From: Prevotella bivia DSM 20514
GTDB lineage: Bacteria; Bacteroidota; Bacteroidia; Bacteroidales; Bacteroidaceae
Length of the DNA: 64,000 bases
NCBI RefSeq assembly: GCF_000262545.1
Contig: NZ_JH660660.1
Span: forward strand, 1,574,975-1,638,974
Direction of reading: 5' to 3'
Positions 26,004 to 36,794 of this stretch are shown piece after piece. A program made the translations under genes and the position numbers. The first letter of the stretch is position 1. Each line of letters begins with the position of its first letter. The notes below the pieces were generated by a model. That model made no database searches. It had not been told where the DNA came from and was given only the letters and a program-made list of their open reading frames with translations.

Positions 26004-26750
26004 ATGCAATATCAGGTAATATGCAATAAATGCGGAAAGAATTTCTTTATCGACGGAGAGAGTGGTAAAGAAGTTCATTGCACTTGCCCTTACTGCGCCC
26101 AACAGCTCTTAGCGAGCCTACCCATTGTGGCACAGCCTGTTCATACGCCTGCTCAGCCTGAGCAAATACCCCCTCAACGCCCTATCCGCCAAAAACAATC
26201 GTCGGGCACAGGACTAAAGCTACTCATCGCCCTGCTACTTGTTTTAATTATTGGGGGTGGAGCTTTTTATGCCTTTACCCAATGGCGCAATATGCAAGAA
26301 GTGGCTCGCCAAGAACTTGCAGCACAACGCAAGGCACACCAAGACTCGCTTATGCGCATCCGCGCACAAGAAGAAGCAGCACAAGCGGCTGAAGAACAAA
26401 AGCAAGAACAGCAACAGCGTGTATGCCGCTTTTTAGCCGATTTCTATCAGAAAGCCATCATTCCGTATGGCGATCCCACCTATTATGACAAATACCTCAC
26501 AGGCTATTGCCGCCAACTAGTAGCTTCGGAAACGCAATACAACGAAGGCGATGCGTGGCAAATGTGGTGGGCTCTGTTTGGTATGATGAACCAATCGCCC
26601 AACGAAGCAGAGCTAATTCGTAACCTTACCGTAACTCCCATATCGGACAATTGGTATCGGGTGCGGTTATCCCAAGGAGGTGAAACGGAATTTAGACAGA
26701 TAAAAGTGGTGATCGACCACGGTCAGGTGATGATAGATGATGTAAAATAA
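26004..26750 (+). CDS. Zinc-ribbon membrane protein, hypothetical (paralogue 1)
   Basis: 248 residues. The N-terminal zinc ribbon has CNKCGKNF and CTCPYCAQQL, giving four Cys ligands near residues 7-33. A Pro/Gln linker and one membrane helix (LKLLIALLLVLIIGGGAFYA, about 73-92) follow. Next come a Glu/Gln-rich coiled coil (about 95-145) and a C-terminal domain with Trp-rich AWQMWWALFGMMNQ. One-helix topology with the ribbon in the cytoplasm is likely. Function unknown. Confidence 0.7.
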   Translation: MQYQVICNKCGKNFFIDGESGKEVHCTCPYCAQQLLASLPIVAQPVHTPAQPEQIPPQRPIRQKQSSGTGLKLLIALLLVLIIGGGAFYAFTQWRNMQEVARQELAAQRKAHQDSLMRIRAQEEAAQAAEEQKQEQQQRVCRFLADFYQKAIIPYGDPTYYDKYLTGYCRQLVASETQYNEGDAWQMWWALFGMMNQSPNEAELIRNLTVTPISDNWYRVRLSQGGETEFRQIKVVIDHGQVMIDDVK

Positions 26751-26768
26751 CAACAAAAAGGAGGGAAC

Positions 26769-27107
26769 ATGCAGTATGAAATCTTATGCAAACACTGCCA
26801 TAAAAAGTTTGCCATCGAGTCGGAAGGAGGCGAAACATTAAGGTGTAAATGTCCTTATTGCAGCAACCAACTCATCGTAGCCACCCCTAGTGCAGCATCG
26901 CCCGAAGAAGCTATAGCACCACCACACGAGCAACCACAACCAGCCACACCGCATCAATCCGTCCCACCTTCGGCAGCTCCACCACACTGCAAGCCCACTC
27001 AAAGAAGCTTAGGCGTAAAGGTAACCATCGTTTTTACAATCCTTATGGCAATATTACTAATAGGGGCAACGATATTATATTTTATTTTTTCAGCAATTTC
27101 ACAATAA
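26769..27107 (+). CDS. Zinc-ribbon membrane protein, hypothetical (paralogue 2)
   Basis: 112 residues. The same start as its upstream neighbour: MQYEILCKHCHKKFAIESEG, then CKCPYCSNQLIV. A Pro-rich linker and a C-terminal membrane helix (VTIVFTILMAILLIGATILY) follow. It lacks the large C-terminal domain of paralogue 1. It starts 18 bp after it, so a tandem duplication with divergence is likely. Followed closely by pyk. Confidence 0.7.
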   Translation: MQYEILCKHCHKKFAIESEGGETLRCKCPYCSNQLIVATPSAASPEEAIAPPHEQPQPATPHQSVPPSAAPPHCKPTQRSLGVKVTIVFTILMAILLIGATILYFIFSAISQ

Positions 27108-27128
27108 CAATAATAACAGTAACAAGAT

Positions 27129-28574
27129 ATGAAACAAACCAAGATAGTATGCTCTATTAGCGACCGCCGCTGCGAGGTAGATTTCCTACGTAAATTGTTT
27201 TTTGCAGGTATGAATGTTGTTAGAATGAACACGGCCCATGCTAGTGCTGACGGCATTCGACAGATTGTGCGCAACACACGTGCGGTATCGCCGAAGCTCG
27301 CACTGCTTATCGACACCAAAGGACCAGAGATGCGCACAACAGGTTGCGACAATCCTATCGACTATAAGGTGGGCGAAGTGGTAAAAATCATTGGCAACCC
27401 TAACGCTGATACCACCCACGATGTCATCAATGTGTCGTACCCTAACTTTGCCATTGATGTAAAGGTGGGCAACCACATATTGTTCGACGACGGCGTGCTA
27501 GATATGCTCGTAACCGAAATAGCTGATAACGAGGTCGTTGTAGAGGTACAAAACGACGGCAAACTAGGTTCACACAAAAGTGTAAACGTGCCAGGGGTAC
27601 ACATCGACCTACCCGCTTTGACCGAAAAGGACAAAGTAAATATCCAGCTCGCTATCGACGAAGACATCGACTTTATCGCCCACTCTTTCGTACGCTCGGC
27701 TGCCGATGTGAAAGCAGTTCAGGATATTCTTGATGCACACCATTCGGAAATTAAGATTATTTCAAAGATAGAAAACCAAGAAGGTGTCGACAATATCGAC
27801 GATATTATAGATGCTTCTTACGGCATTATGATAGCACGTGGCGACCTTGGTATAGAGGTGCCTATCGAGCAAATACCAGGTATTCAGCGCGACATTATTA
27901 TGAAATGTATCCTCAAGCAAAAGCCTGTCATTGTGGCTACACAGATGCTTCACACCATGATAGAGAACCCACGTCCTACACGTGCCGAGGTAACCGATAT
28001 TGCTAACGCTATCTATAGCTACACGGACGCCTTGATGCTGAGTGGTGAAACAGCTAGCGGAAAGTATCCACTGGAGGCAGTACAAACAATGGCACGCATA
28101 GCCGAAACAGCCGAAAAAGACAACCACAAGCGTGGCTATATCGACGTACCATTGAGCAATACAAAGAGCCAACGCGAGTTTCTTGCTAAGAGTGCCATTA
28201 TGGCTACCGAGCAGGTGGGTGTGAAATGTATCATTACCGATAGTGCTTCTGGTGCCACAGCACGCCATTTGGCTTCGTTCCGCGGCCCTCACCCTGTGCT
28301 AGCAATGTGCTACAATGACAAAATTCAACGCTTGCTAAACCTTAGCTATGGCGTGCTTCCTGTACACCTCGCTAACCATACCGACAACGAACACATGTTT
28401 ATGGCGGCTGTGCGTATGATGCGCCAAAAGGGCTATATCAAACTAGAAGATAAGATCGCTTACCTTGCTGGCTATATTACCAACGGTGGTGGTACCAACT
28501 TCTTAGAGATTAACACCCTCAAGCAGGTGTTCGATCCCAACTATAAGTTTCACAACACTATGAGCGAAAAATAG
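27129..28574 (+). CDS. pyk: Pyruvate kinase
   Basis: 481 residues. Conserved blocks: TKIVCSISDRR at the start, VVRMNTAHAS, LLIDTKGPEMRT, IDFIAHSFVRSAADV, ISKIENQEGVDNIDDI, IMIARGDLGIEVP and KPVIVATQMLHTMI, ending in the regulatory C domain. Catalyses phosphoenolpyruvate + ADP to pyruvate + ATP. Starts 21 bp after the zinc-ribbon pair and ends before a four-unit 22-bp hairpin array. Confidence 0.95.
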   Translation: MKQTKIVCSISDRRCEVDFLRKLFFAGMNVVRMNTAHASADGIRQIVRNTRAVSPKLALLIDTKGPEMRTTGCDNPIDYKVGEVVKIIGNPNADTTHDVINVSYPNFAIDVKVGNHILFDDGVLDMLVTEIADNEVVVEVQNDGKLGSHKSVNVPGVHIDLPALTEKDKVNIQLAIDEDIDFIAHSFVRSAADVKAVQDILDAHHSEIKIISKIENQEGVDNIDDIIDASYGIMIARGDLGIEVPIEQIPGIQRDIIMKCILKQKPVIVATQMLHTMIENPRPTRAEVTDIANAIYSYTDALMLSGETASGKYPLEAVQTMARIAETAEKDNHKRGYIDVPLSNTKSQREFLAKSAIMATEQVGVKCIITDSASGATARHLASFRGPHPVLAMCYNDKIQRLLNLSYGVLPVHLANHTDNEHMFMAAVRMMRQKGYIKLEDKIAYLAGYITNGGGTNFLEINTLKQVFDPNYKFHNTMSEK

Positions 28575-28631
28575 GACAATGCGCAGCAATCGCATATCTC
28601 GCTGATATACAAAAACATATAAACGCTTTTT

Positions 28632-28713
28632 AAAACATCACCTTTTGCAGGGTAAAAGGTGATGTTTTAGTAACTAAAAGGTCATATTTTGCTCGGCAAA
28701 AGATGACCTTTTT
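28632..28713. repeat. Four-unit 22-bp repeat forming two hairpins
   Basis: Units start at 28632, 28654, 28676 and 28698 (exact 22-bp period). Units 1 and 2 (AAAACATCACCTTTT / AAAAGGTGATGTTTT) pair perfectly. Units 3 and 4 pair with one mismatch and end in a T-run. Lies 57 bp after pyk. Confidence 0.8.
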
Positions 28714-28753
28714 ATTTTGGGATTATTAATTTTCCACTCTCGCTTAAAATTAG

Positions 28754-28761
28754 TATCTTTG
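28754..28761 (+). promoter_or_regulatory. -7 element of the nucleotidyltransferase gene
   Basis: TATCTTTG followed by C, 27 nt before the ATG at 28789. Confidence 0.55.
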
Positions 28762-28788
28762 CAAACACTTTAAAACTCAACATTTACG

Positions 28789-29589
28789 ATGCAGGCAATG
28801 ATATTTGCAGCGGGATTAGGAACCCGCCTAAAACCTCTTACCGACACCATGCCCAAAGCATTGGTTAAGGTGGGTGAGCGACCATTGTTAGATAGGGTTA
28901 TCATGCGACTAAAGGAGGCAGGAGCAAGCCATATCGTGGTGAATGTACATCACTTTTCCGAGCAGATAATAGATTACCTACAAACAAACAGCTACGGCAT
29001 AAGCATCGATATTTCCGACGAAACAGAGCAGCTCCTTGATACTGGTGGTGGTATTAAGCGAGCTGCTTCGCTTTTTAAGCAGGACGATCCGGTGCTGATA
29101 CACAATGTGGACATACTAAGCAATGTCGATTTGGCTAGCTTCTACTATCACGCCACTGCCAACAATAGCACTACAACAGCCACCGATGCGCTCCTTTTGG
29201 TGAGTGCGCGCACCACACAGCGCTACCTCATCTTTTCTGAAGGGATGCGCCTCATGGGGTGGACAAACGTAAGCACAGGCGAAGTGAAGTCGCCATACGC
29301 TGCGCTTCAGGGCTTGCGGTTTGAAGTACCATCGGAGACCAACCCGCACGCCCTTCAGCATGGGTATCATCTTTATGCTTTCTCAGGCATTCACGCCATT
29401 GCGCCCTCGGCACTAAAAACGATGCAGGAAGAGGAGGGCGAGGTGTTTCCTATCATAGATTTCTACCTCCGACATTGTAAAAAGCTCAACTTCCAAGGCG
29501 AGGTGAAACGCGACTTAAAGCTCATGGATGTGGGAAAAATAGGATCGCTAAAGGAGGCGGAAGCGTTTGTTCAATTGAGAGAGAGGTGA
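28789..29589 (+). CDS. Sugar-phosphate nucleotidyltransferase (MurU/RmlA-like)
   Basis: 266 residues. The nucleotide-binding signature GLGTRLKPLTDTMPKALVKV is at residues 9-28, with the metal-binding Asp in VLIHNVDILS and a DTGGGIKRA loop near residue 85. The closest functional types are MurNAc-1-phosphate uridylyltransferase and mannose/glucose-1-phosphate transferases; substrate not decidable. The last codons (QLRER, TGA) are written in the GAGAGTTGA-type repeat of array 2. Confidence 0.8.
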   Translation: MQAMIFAAGLGTRLKPLTDTMPKALVKVGERPLLDRVIMRLKEAGASHIVVNVHHFSEQIIDYLQTNSYGISIDISDETEQLLDTGGGIKRAASLFKQDDPVLIHNVDILSNVDLASFYYHATANNSTTTATDALLLVSARTTQRYLIFSEGMRLMGWTNVSTGEVKSPYAALQGLRFEVPSETNPHALQHGYHLYAFSGIHAIAPSALKTMQEEEGEVFPIIDFYLRHCKKLNFQGEVKRDLKLMDVGKIGSLKEAEAFVQLRER

Positions 29590-29735
29590 GAGAGAGGTGA
29601 GAGAGGTAAGAGAGTTGAGAGTTGAGAGTTGAGAGTTGCCCGTCCTGGCGGTGCTGGTAATGCTAGGGTTTCTAGTATTCCTAGGGTTTCTAGTATTCCT
29701 AGTGTCCCTAGTATTTCTAGTGTCCCTAGCTATCC
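29575..29735 (-). repeat. 9-mer/7-mer composite array 2
   Basis: Reading rightward: about ten GAGAGTT/GAGAGGT 7-mers, the linker GCCCGTCCTG, then 9-mers ending in CTAG (GTATTCCTAG type). This is the reverse orientation of array 1. It contains the stop codon of the nucleotidyltransferase and ends about 35 bp before guaA. Confidence 0.85.
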
Positions 29736-29770
29736 ATAAAGAAAAAAATAAAGTAAAACAACAAAAATAT

Positions 29771-31315
29771 ATGCAGCAAAAGATTATCATTTTGGACTTC
29801 GGTTCACAGACCACCCAACTCATCGGACGCCGTGTGCGCGAGTTGGACACCTTCTGCGAAATCCTTCCTTACAACAAGTTTCCTAAAGACGACCCATCGG
29901 TCATCGGTGTGATCCTTTCAGGATCGCCTTATTCGGTACACGACCCAGAGGCTTTCAAGGTGGATCTCAGCCAGTTTGTAGGAAAAATACCAGTGCTTGG
30001 CATCTGCTACGGTGCGCAATACATTTCACACACGGGTGGTGGCAAAGTGGAACAGACGGGTACACGCGAGTATGGTCGTGCCAACTTGGCTACCGTCAAC
30101 ACCGAGAACCCACTCTTTAAAGGCTTCGAACAGCACTCACAGGTATGGATGTCGCATGGTGATACCATCACGGCCATTCCTTCCGATTGCGAAATCATCG
30201 CTTCTACCAACGATGTAAAGTTTGCTGCTTACGCCTCTACCACTCACCCTGTGTGGGCTGTTCAGTTCCACCCAGAGGTGTACCACTCATTGCAGGGCTT
30301 CCAATTATTGAAGAACTTTGTAGTAGACATCTGTGGCAGTAAGCAGGAATGGAGCGCAGCTTCGTTTGTTGAAAGTACGGTAGACGACTTGAAAAAGCAA
30401 TTGGGCAACGATCGTGTTATCCTCGGTTTGTCGGGCGGTGTCGACTCATCTGTATGCGCCACCTTATTAAATAAGGCGATCGGCAAAAACCTTACTTGTA
30501 TCTTTGTCGATCATGGTATGTTGCGCAAGAACGAGTTTGAGAAGGTTATGGAGGCTTACAAAGGTTTGGGCTTAAACGTGATAGGTGTAGATGCTTCAGA
30601 AAAGTTCTTCAAAGATCTTGAAGGCGTTACCGATCCAGAGCAAAAGCGTAAGATCATAGGTCGCGACTTTGTAGAGGTATTCAATGCCGAGGCTAAGAAG
30701 ATTACCGATGCTAAATGGCTTGCACAGGGTACTATCTATCCTGACCGCATTGAAAGTCTAAGCATCACAGGTATGGTTATTAAGAGCCACCACAATGTGG
30801 GCGGGCTTCCCGAAGAAATGCACCTACAGCTATGCGAACCCTTGCAATGGCTCTTTAAGGACGAGGTGCGCCGTGTGGGCTATTCTATGGGTATGCCAGA
30901 ACGCCTCATCAAGCGTCATCCCTTCCCCGGTCCCGGCTTGGCTGTGCGTATCCTTGGCGATATAACACGCGAGAAAGTGCGCATTCTTCAAGATGCCGAC
31001 GACATCTACATTGAGAAGATGCACGATTATATTATGCAAGACGGCTCACGCCTTTACGACCATGTATGGCAGGCAGGCACGGTATTATTGTCGACCATTC
31101 GCTCGGTGGGCGTAATGGGCGATGAGCGTACCTACGAGCATCCTGTGGCTCTCCGTGCTGTTACCTCTACCGATGCTATGACAGCCGATTGGGCGCATCT
31201 GCCTTACGACTTCTTGGCTGAAGTATCTAACGAAATCATTCGTAAGGTAAAGGGAGTGAACCGCGTTTGCTATGACATCTCATCAAAACCACCTTCGACT
31301 ATCGAATGGGAATAA
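29771..31315 (+). CDS. guaA: GMP synthase (glutamine-hydrolysing)
   Basis: 514 residues from ATG 29771 ([20 protein letters not shown]). Glutaminase domain with the nucleophile Cys79 in [10 protein letters not shown] and His/Glu in [11 protein letters not shown]-pyrophosphatase P-loop LSGGVDSSV near residue 225, then the dimerisation domain ending [13 protein letters not shown]. Makes GMP from XMP. A frame open further upstream is repeat sequence and is not coding. Confidence 0.96.
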   Translation: MQQKIIILDFGSQTTQLIGRRVRELDTFCEILPYNKFPKDDPSVIGVILSGSPYSVHDPEAFKVDLSQFVGKIPVLGICYGAQYISHTGGGKVEQTGTREYGRANLATVNTENPLFKGFEQHSQVWMSHGDTITAIPSDCEIIASTNDVKFAAYASTTHPVWAVQFHPEVYHSLQGFQLLKNFVVDICGSKQEWSAASFVESTVDDLKKQLGNDRVILGLSGGVDSSVCATLLNKAIGKNLTCIFVDHGMLRKNEFEKVMEAYKGLGLNVIGVDASEKFFKDLEGVTDPEQKRKIIGRDFVEVFNAEAKKITDAKWLAQGTIYPDRIESLSITGMVIKSHHNVGGLPEEMHLQLCEPLQWLFKDEVRRVGYSMGMPERLIKRHPFPGPGLAVRILGDITREKVRILQDADDIYIEKMHDYIMQDGSRLYDHVWQAGTVLLSTIRSVGVMGDERTYEHPVALRAVTSTDAMTADWAHLPYDFLAEVSNEIIRKVKGVNRVCYDISSKPPSTIEWE

Positions 31316-31365
31316 TAAAAAGCACATTTTAGTTTGTAACAATTTCAAACAAAACTTTTTTCAAA

Positions 31366-31407
31366 GCCATATTTATCCCCACTTTAAGGGTAAATATGGC
31401 TTCTTTT
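31366..31407 (+). terminator. Terminator of guaA
   Basis: GCCATATTTATCCC ... GGGTAAATATGGC stem followed by TTCTTTTTT, 50 bp after the stop. The stretch from here to 31998 is AT-rich without a convincing gene. A 63-codon frame at 31659-31850 lacks support. Confidence 0.8.
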
Positions 31408-31998
31408 TTGTCGTTTTATTTTGTATTTGTTACAAATTATAAGTAATTATTCCAAAACATATTTTTGAAGTACGATAATGAATACATCAGAAAAAATATT
31501 GGATTTTTTTACCCCTTTGGATAAGTTCTATAGTTGCAAAGCAAAAGTTAAACATTTTGGTTTACCAATTAAAAATATATTTTTCTTTTCCCTATAAATA
31601 TACATGGGTTGTATATACTTACTAAAACCGTGAAAACGGACAAAACTCTAGTAAAAAGGTGGATATACAGTATACATACCGTAAAACAATGTTAAACGCA
31701 AAGAAAAATATACAATATTTCTTGCGAATGTTGAGTAATAAGTGTATCTTTGTAAAAGTTTTTTTAGTGGTTAATTTAGTTTTAGTATTTATACCTTGGG
31801 TGATGAGATATCAGTCAAGGTTTTTTTATAGTATGATCCTCCTGTCTTAATAAGGTTTGCATAAAAATTCTGCTAAAAATAGCTTCAGCCATACAAGGAT
31901 ATAGCAATTTATTCCTAAGTAAGAATAAAATATTCCCCCAAAAATATAATCGGCTTATCGCACTTTAGAGTATTGCTATCTTGCATCATCTCCACACA

Positions 31999-32043
31999 AA
32001 AAAGCCCCCCCATGTATCGCTTTAGATACTAATGGGAAGGCTT
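31999..32043 (-). terminator. Terminator for the leftward secreted-protein gene
   Basis: Minus strand AAGCC ... GGCTT stem with inner CCCAT/ATGGG and TATC/GATA pairs, followed by TTTTTT. It lies about 145 bp past the stop at 32187. Confidence 0.6.
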
Positions 32044-32186
32044 AGAATTATATGATTTTTATGAAACTCCCACAAAACTCTAACAAAAAAATGATTTTGA
32101 AGAGCTTTATTTATCAATACCAATCATACTATTTGGGAATAAATAGCGTTTTGTAGAAGTTGCCTTTACAAGAAGCCTCATAAAAT

Positions 32187-32624
32187 TTATGTATTATACA
32201 GCTTTAAGTCCTCTACTAAAGCTTGGTCATAATCTTTGAATAATATGATAGGCATATTCCCTTTTCCTACTTGCACACCCTTTAAAACAAAGCGTTCGTT
32301 TACTACCCCTGCAAGGCTCTTTGCTTCATTGCAAATAGAGTGTTCTATCATAATTCCTCTTTCATACTTAGGAATACTATCTGTATTTGGTACAGAGTCG
32401 GTAGTAATCACTGTATCTCTTTGTAGATAGTTTGCCATATTATACGATATTAAGCTATAGTCTTTTGCAGGAATACTATCACTTGTAGGCTCCTCTTTTT
32501 GAGTAGGAATACTATCGCTTACTACAATAGTATCACTAGGTGCTGTAGGATTACTTACTTGGGCAGAAGCTTTACTTGCCCCAACATAAAACAGTGTTAA
32601 TGTTACAAATGTTAATAATTTCAT
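32187..32624 (-). CDS. Secreted hypothetical protein with SDSIP repeats
   Basis: 145 residues. Signal peptide (LLTFVTLTLFYVGASKASAQ), then a linker with three to four SDSIP/TDSIP-type repeats (VVSDSIP, PTSDSIP, PNTDSIP) spanning residues 30-95. A short globular C-terminus (SLAGVVNERFVLKGVQVGKG ... DLKLYNT) follows. No family recognised. Confidence 0.55.
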   Translation of the reverse strand: MKLLTFVTLTLFYVGASKASAQVSNPTAPSDTIVVSDSIPTQKEEPTSDSIPAKDYSLISYNMANYLQRDTVITTDSVPNTDSIPKYERGIMIEHSICNEAKSLAGVVNERFVLKGVQVGKGNMPIILFKDYDQALVEDLKLYNT

Positions 32625-32838
32625 CGTTTAAATGTTTAAATGTTTAAAAAACTAATATATTAAATGCAATTGCGGAAGTAAAGGTAAAAGGTTTTGTCAT
32701 TGCTGTGGCAATATTGCGTAATATTTATAATTGAATAACATTGCAAATGCCTTTCTTCACTTTTATATAAAATTACAACGAGTAATTACACAATTATAAA
32801 CATTCTAAAATAAAATAGATATTCTTCTTTTTTATTCT

Positions 32839-32846
32839 TATCTTTG
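32839..32846 (+). promoter_or_regulatory. -7 element of pepT
   Basis: TATCTTTG, 67 nt before the pepT ATG. Confidence 0.5.
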
Positions 32847-32913
32847 TAGTTGAAGTGGGCTTATTATGCGTATTTACTTCATTTAACACGAACAACAACT
32901 TAAAACATAAAAT

Positions 32914-34137
32914 ATGGAAATACAAGAAAGGTTTATCAACTACACTAAGTTTGATACACAGTCGGCTGACGAGTCGGAAACCGTACCTAGCACATCTAAG
33001 CAATTGATTTTTGCTAAATATTTAAAAGAAGAATTAGAAAAAGAAGGTTTGAAAGATGTGGAGATGGACGAAATGGGTTACATCTATGCCACCCTGCCTT
33101 CAAACAGCAAAAAGAAAATCCCTACTATTGGCTTTATAGCTCATTACGACACTGCCCTTGATGCTAGCGGTGCCAATATCAAAGCGCGCATTGTGGAAAA
33201 CTATGATGGTGGCGATATTCAGCTCAATGAGCATCTTGTATCATCGCCTTCTCGCTTTCCAGAGCTTTTAGACCATAAGGGCGAGGACTTAATCGTAACC
33301 GATGGCACTACCCTCCTTGGTGCCGACGACAAAGCAGGTATTGCCGAGATTGTTCAGGCTATGTGCTACCTTCGCGATCATTCAGAGATAGAGCATGGCG
33401 ATATCCGTGTAGGCTTCAATCCTGATGAAGAAATAGGTATGGGTGCCCACCACTTTAATGTGGAGAAGTTTGGCTGCGAATGGGGATACACCATTGACGG
33501 TGGCGACCTCGGAGAGCTAGAGTTTGAGAACTTCAACGCTGCTGCTGCCAAGCTTGTAATTTATGGCAGAAGTGTTCATACGGGATATGCTAAGGGCAAG
33601 ATGATCAATGCCAGCGTGTTGGCTTGCGAGTTTCAGGCTATGATCCCTACCGATGAGCTTCCAGAAACTACCGAAGGCTATCAGGGTTTCTACCACTTAT
33701 TGGGTATCGAGAGTCGCTGCGAAGAGGCTAAGCTCAGCTACCTTATCCGCGACCATGACCGCCAAAAGTTTGAAGCACGCAAAGACTTTATAGCGACATG
33801 TGTTAAGCAGATGAATGAGAAGTATGGCGAAGGCACTGTAGAGCTAAAGCTCAACGACCAATACTATAATATGAAGGAAAAGATAGATCCTAATATGCAC
33901 GTCATTGACCTTGTTATCCAAGCAATGCAAGAAGCAGGGGTAGCCCCTAAGGTACAGCCCATTCGTGGTGGAACCGATGGCGCCCAACTCTCTTTTAAGG
34001 GGCTTCCATGTCCTAACATCTTCGCTGGTGGTGTTAATTTTCATGGCCCCCACGAGTTTGTGTCTATCCAAGTGATGAAAAAAGCTATGGAGGTAATTGT
34101 AAATCTTTGCCGATTAACAGCCGATTATAATAGCTAA
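32914..34137 (+). CDS. pepT: Peptidase T (tripeptide aminopeptidase)
   Basis: 407 residues. M20 metallopeptidase with zinc ligands in [32 protein letters not shown] and [10 protein letters not shown]. The C-terminal [20 protein letters not shown] and HGPHEFVS complete the site. Removes the N-terminal residue from tripeptides in the cytoplasm. Array 3 follows its stop within about 20 bp. Confidence 0.95.
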   Translation: MEIQERFINYTKFDTQSADESETVPSTSKQLIFAKYLKEELEKEGLKDVEMDEMGYIYATLPSNSKKKIPTIGFIAHYDTALDASGANIKARIVENYDGGDIQLNEHLVSSPSRFPELLDHKGEDLIVTDGTTLLGADDKAGIAEIVQAMCYLRDHSEIEHGDIRVGFNPDEEIGMGAHHFNVEKFGCEWGYTIDGGDLGELEFENFNAAAAKLVIYGRSVHTGYAKGKMINASVLACEFQAMIPTDELPETTEGYQGFYHLLGIESRCEEAKLSYLIRDHDRQKFEARKDFIATCVKQMNEKYGEGTVELKLNDQYYNMKEKIDPNMHVIDLVIQAMQEAGVAPKVQPIRGGTDGAQLSFKGLPCPNIFAGGVNFHGPHEFVSIQVMKKAMEVIVNLCRLTADYNS

Positions 34138-34153
34138 GCACCCTCAAAAGAAG

Positions 34154-34322
<169 letters not shown>

Positions 34323-36578
34323 GTGTCTTTAATATCCGATCTCGCTCTTATTCTTATCGTTGCAGCCTTTGTAACGATTGTATTTAAAAAGCTGAAACAA
34401 CCCCTAGTATTGGGGTATATTGTGGCAGGCTTCATTGTATCACCCCACATGCCCTACACCATGAGTGTGCTTGACAAAGCCAATATACAAACATGGGCAG
34501 ACATCGGAGTGATCTTCTTATTATTCTCCCTAGGGTTAGAATTTTCTGTTAAGAAAATCCTCAAAATGGGTATTTCACCTATTATATCTAGTCTTATCAT
34601 CGTGTTCTCAATGGGGAATTTAGGCTTTATTGCAGGACGCTTCTTTGGCTGGGCAGAGATGGACTGCATCTTTCTTGCCGGGATGATAGCAATAAGTAGC
34701 TCCACCACCATTATCTATAAAGCCTTCACTGATATGGGGCTTACGCAAAACAAGTTTGCTACCGTTGTGATGAGTGTGCTTATTCTTGAAGACATCTTAT
34801 CCATTATTATGATGGTAATGCTGAGCACCATTGCCGCTGGTGATAGCCTTAGTGGTGGGCAGATTATAAATAGCGTAATGAAGATAGGCTTTTTTATCGT
34901 CCTATGGTTTGTTATTGGTCTTTTTGCTATTCCCCTTATTCTGCGCTCTGTACGCCAACACCTCAACAACGAAACCCTCTTGATAGTAGCCCTCGGGTTG
35001 TGCTGCTTTATGGCTGTAGTATCTACAGAAGTGGGCTTTAGTGCCGCTTTCGGAGCTTTTGTAATGGGTAGTATTCTTGCCGAAACCATTGAAGCAGAGC
35101 GCATAGAACGCTTAGTGGAGCCTGTAAAAAACTTGTTTGGAGCTATTTTCTTTGTTTCTGTAGGTATGTTGGTCGATCCGCATATCCTTGTAAAGTATGC
35201 ACTCCCTATCTTGCTGCTCACCCTAACCGTCCTCTTAGGACAAGCTATCTTTGGCACATTGGGCTATTTCCTAAGCGGACAGCCCCTTAAAACAGCCATG
35301 CGCTGTAGCTTCTCTATGGCACAAGTGGGCGAATTTGCATTTATTATCGCCTCTTTAGGTCAATCGCTCCATGTTATTGGCGACTTTCTCTATCCTGTAA
35401 TGGTAGCCGTTTCGGTAGTTACCACCTTCCTAACACCTTATATGATACGTGCCGCCGAACCTGCTTATAGCACGCTCACACGCATACTCCCTAAACATTG
35501 GGTACGTCGTTTAGAGCATATTCAAGCAGCCCCACCCTACAACCCTATCAACGAAAACTATTGGCGCAGCCTTGTTCGTGCAATGATTGCCAACACTATT
35601 GTATATGGCATTTTATCGGCTGCTGTTATAGCCCTTATGTTCTCGGTAGTATTACCTATTTGTAGGCAACTATCCGTTGAGTGGATAGGCACCCATTGGC
35701 TAGGCAATGCAGTGTGTGGCGTGGCTACCTTAGCCCTCATTAGTCCTTTCTTACAGTCGATAGTGATGAAGAAAAATCACTCGGAAGCCTTTCGCACCCT
35801 ATGGACACGCAACCGCCTCAACCGCCTTCCCCTTCTAGGCACTATCGTTATTCGTGGCTTTGTGGCAATGGGGTTTGTATTTTACGTTATCAATTACCTC
35901 TCACGTTTCCGCGATGCGCTTATCATTGCTGCAGCTTTGGGCTTTCTTGCACTAGTCGTCATATCACGCACCTTGAAGGATCGTAGTATTTCGCTCGAAC
36001 GATTGTTTGTGCAAAATCTTCGTAGCCGTGAAATTCAGGCACAAATGAGGGGAGAAAGCAAACCACTCTTTGCTACCGACTTGCTCGATCGTGATATACA
36101 CATAAGTACCATTGAGGTGCCAGAAGCATCGGCATGGGCAGGGAAATCGCTCCGCAGCTTGGAGCTTCGCACACGCTTTGGAGTACATGTGAGTAGTATT
36201 CTTCGTGGTAGCAGACGCATTAACATTCCCGGTGGAAGCACCATTATCTTCCCTAACGATAGGATAGAAGTAATTGGAGATGATGAACAGCTCACAAAAT
36301 TTTCTTCTGCTGCACAGCATGAACTTGTAAAAGAAGATGTAGAAATAGAGAAGCGTGAAATGAAGCTTCGCCAAATAGTGCTTACTGCCAGCAGTCCTCT
36401 TGTGGGTAAAAGCATACAAGAGAGCGGTATTCGCGAAAACTATAACTGTATGGTAGTAGGTATTGAACAAGGACAACAAAAGCTGACACTCATCAATCCC
36501 TATGCTACCCTTGCCGTTGACGATGTGCTGTGGATAGTGGGCGAAGAGAAAAATTTGAAAAAAATCGTATCCAGTTGA
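34323..36578 (+). CDS. Kef-type cation:proton antiporter with TrkA-C domains
   Basis: 751 residues. CPA2 antiporter domain of about 12 helices in the first 390 residues (KQPLVLGYIVAGFIVSP, LFLLFSLGLEFSVKK, GAFVMGSILAE). Further helices span 410-540, and the C-terminus holds two TrkA-C (RCK-C) domains from about 590 (TIEVPEASAWAGKSLRSLEL) and 675 (IVLTASSPLVGKSIQESGI). No RCK-N nucleotide-binding domain is seen. Exports K+ or Na+ against H+. GTG start directly after the 7-mer repeats; the TGA stop is inside array 4. Confidence 0.85.
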   Translation: MSLISDLALILIVAAFVTIVFKKLKQPLVLGYIVAGFIVSPHMPYTMSVLDKANIQTWADIGVIFLLFSLGLEFSVKKILKMGISPIISSLIIVFSMGNLGFIAGRFFGWAEMDCIFLAGMIAISSSTTIIYKAFTDMGLTQNKFATVVMSVLILEDILSIIMMVMLSTIAAGDSLSGGQIINSVMKIGFFIVLWFVIGLFAIPLILRSVRQHLNNETLLIVALGLCCFMAVVSTEVGFSAAFGAFVMGSILAETIEAERIERLVEPVKNLFGAIFFVSVGMLVDPHILVKYALPILLLTLTVLLGQAIFGTLGYFLSGQPLKTAMRCSFSMAQVGEFAFIIASLGQSLHVIGDFLYPVMVAVSVVTTFLTPYMIRAAEPAYSTLTRILPKHWVRRLEHIQAAPPYNPINENYWRSLVRAMIANTIVYGILSAAVIALMFSVVLPICRQLSVEWIGTHWLGNAVCGVATLALISPFLQSIVMKKNHSEAFRTLWTRNRLNRLPLLGTIVIRGFVAMGFVFYVINYLSRFRDALIIAAALGFLALVVISRTLKDRSISLERLFVQNLRSREIQAQMRGESKPLFATDLLDRDIHISTIEVPEASAWAGKSLRSLELRTRFGVHVSSILRGSRRINIPGGSTIIFPNDRIEVIGDDEQLTKFSSAAQHELVKEDVEIEKREMKLRQIVLTASSPLVGKSIQESGIRENYNCMVVGIEQGQQKLTLINPYATLAVDDVLWIVGEEKNLKKIVSS

Positions 36579-36775
36579 GAGAGAGGTGAGAGAGGTTAGA
36601 GTTTTGAGAGTTGAGAGTTGAGAATTACCCATCCTAGTATTTCTAGTTTTCCTAGAACTTCTAGTATTCCTAGTTTTCCTAGTATTCCTAGTATTTCTAG
36701 TACTCCCTGAGAAAAATTCTCAACTCTCACACCTCTCTCATCTCTCAACTCTCAACTCTCTCAACTCTCAACTTG
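36573..36775. repeat. 9-mer/7-mer composite array 4 (two-sided)
   Basis: GAGAGTT-type 7-mers, linker AATTACCCATCC, 9-mers with CTAG, then CTCTCAA-type 7-mers: an overall palindromic layout able to form a large hairpin. Contains the stop codon of the antiporter. Confidence 0.85.
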
Positions 36776-36794
36776 ATAAGCTCTAGTATCATAA

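Noticed and set aside
29636..29770. 45-codon N-terminal extension of GuaA
   Set aside because: Encoded by repeat array 2; conserved GuaA begins at [16 protein letters not shown].
31659..31850. 63-codon frame with one hydrophobic stretch
   Set aside because: No supported start, low-complexity AT-rich DNA and no neighbour relation.
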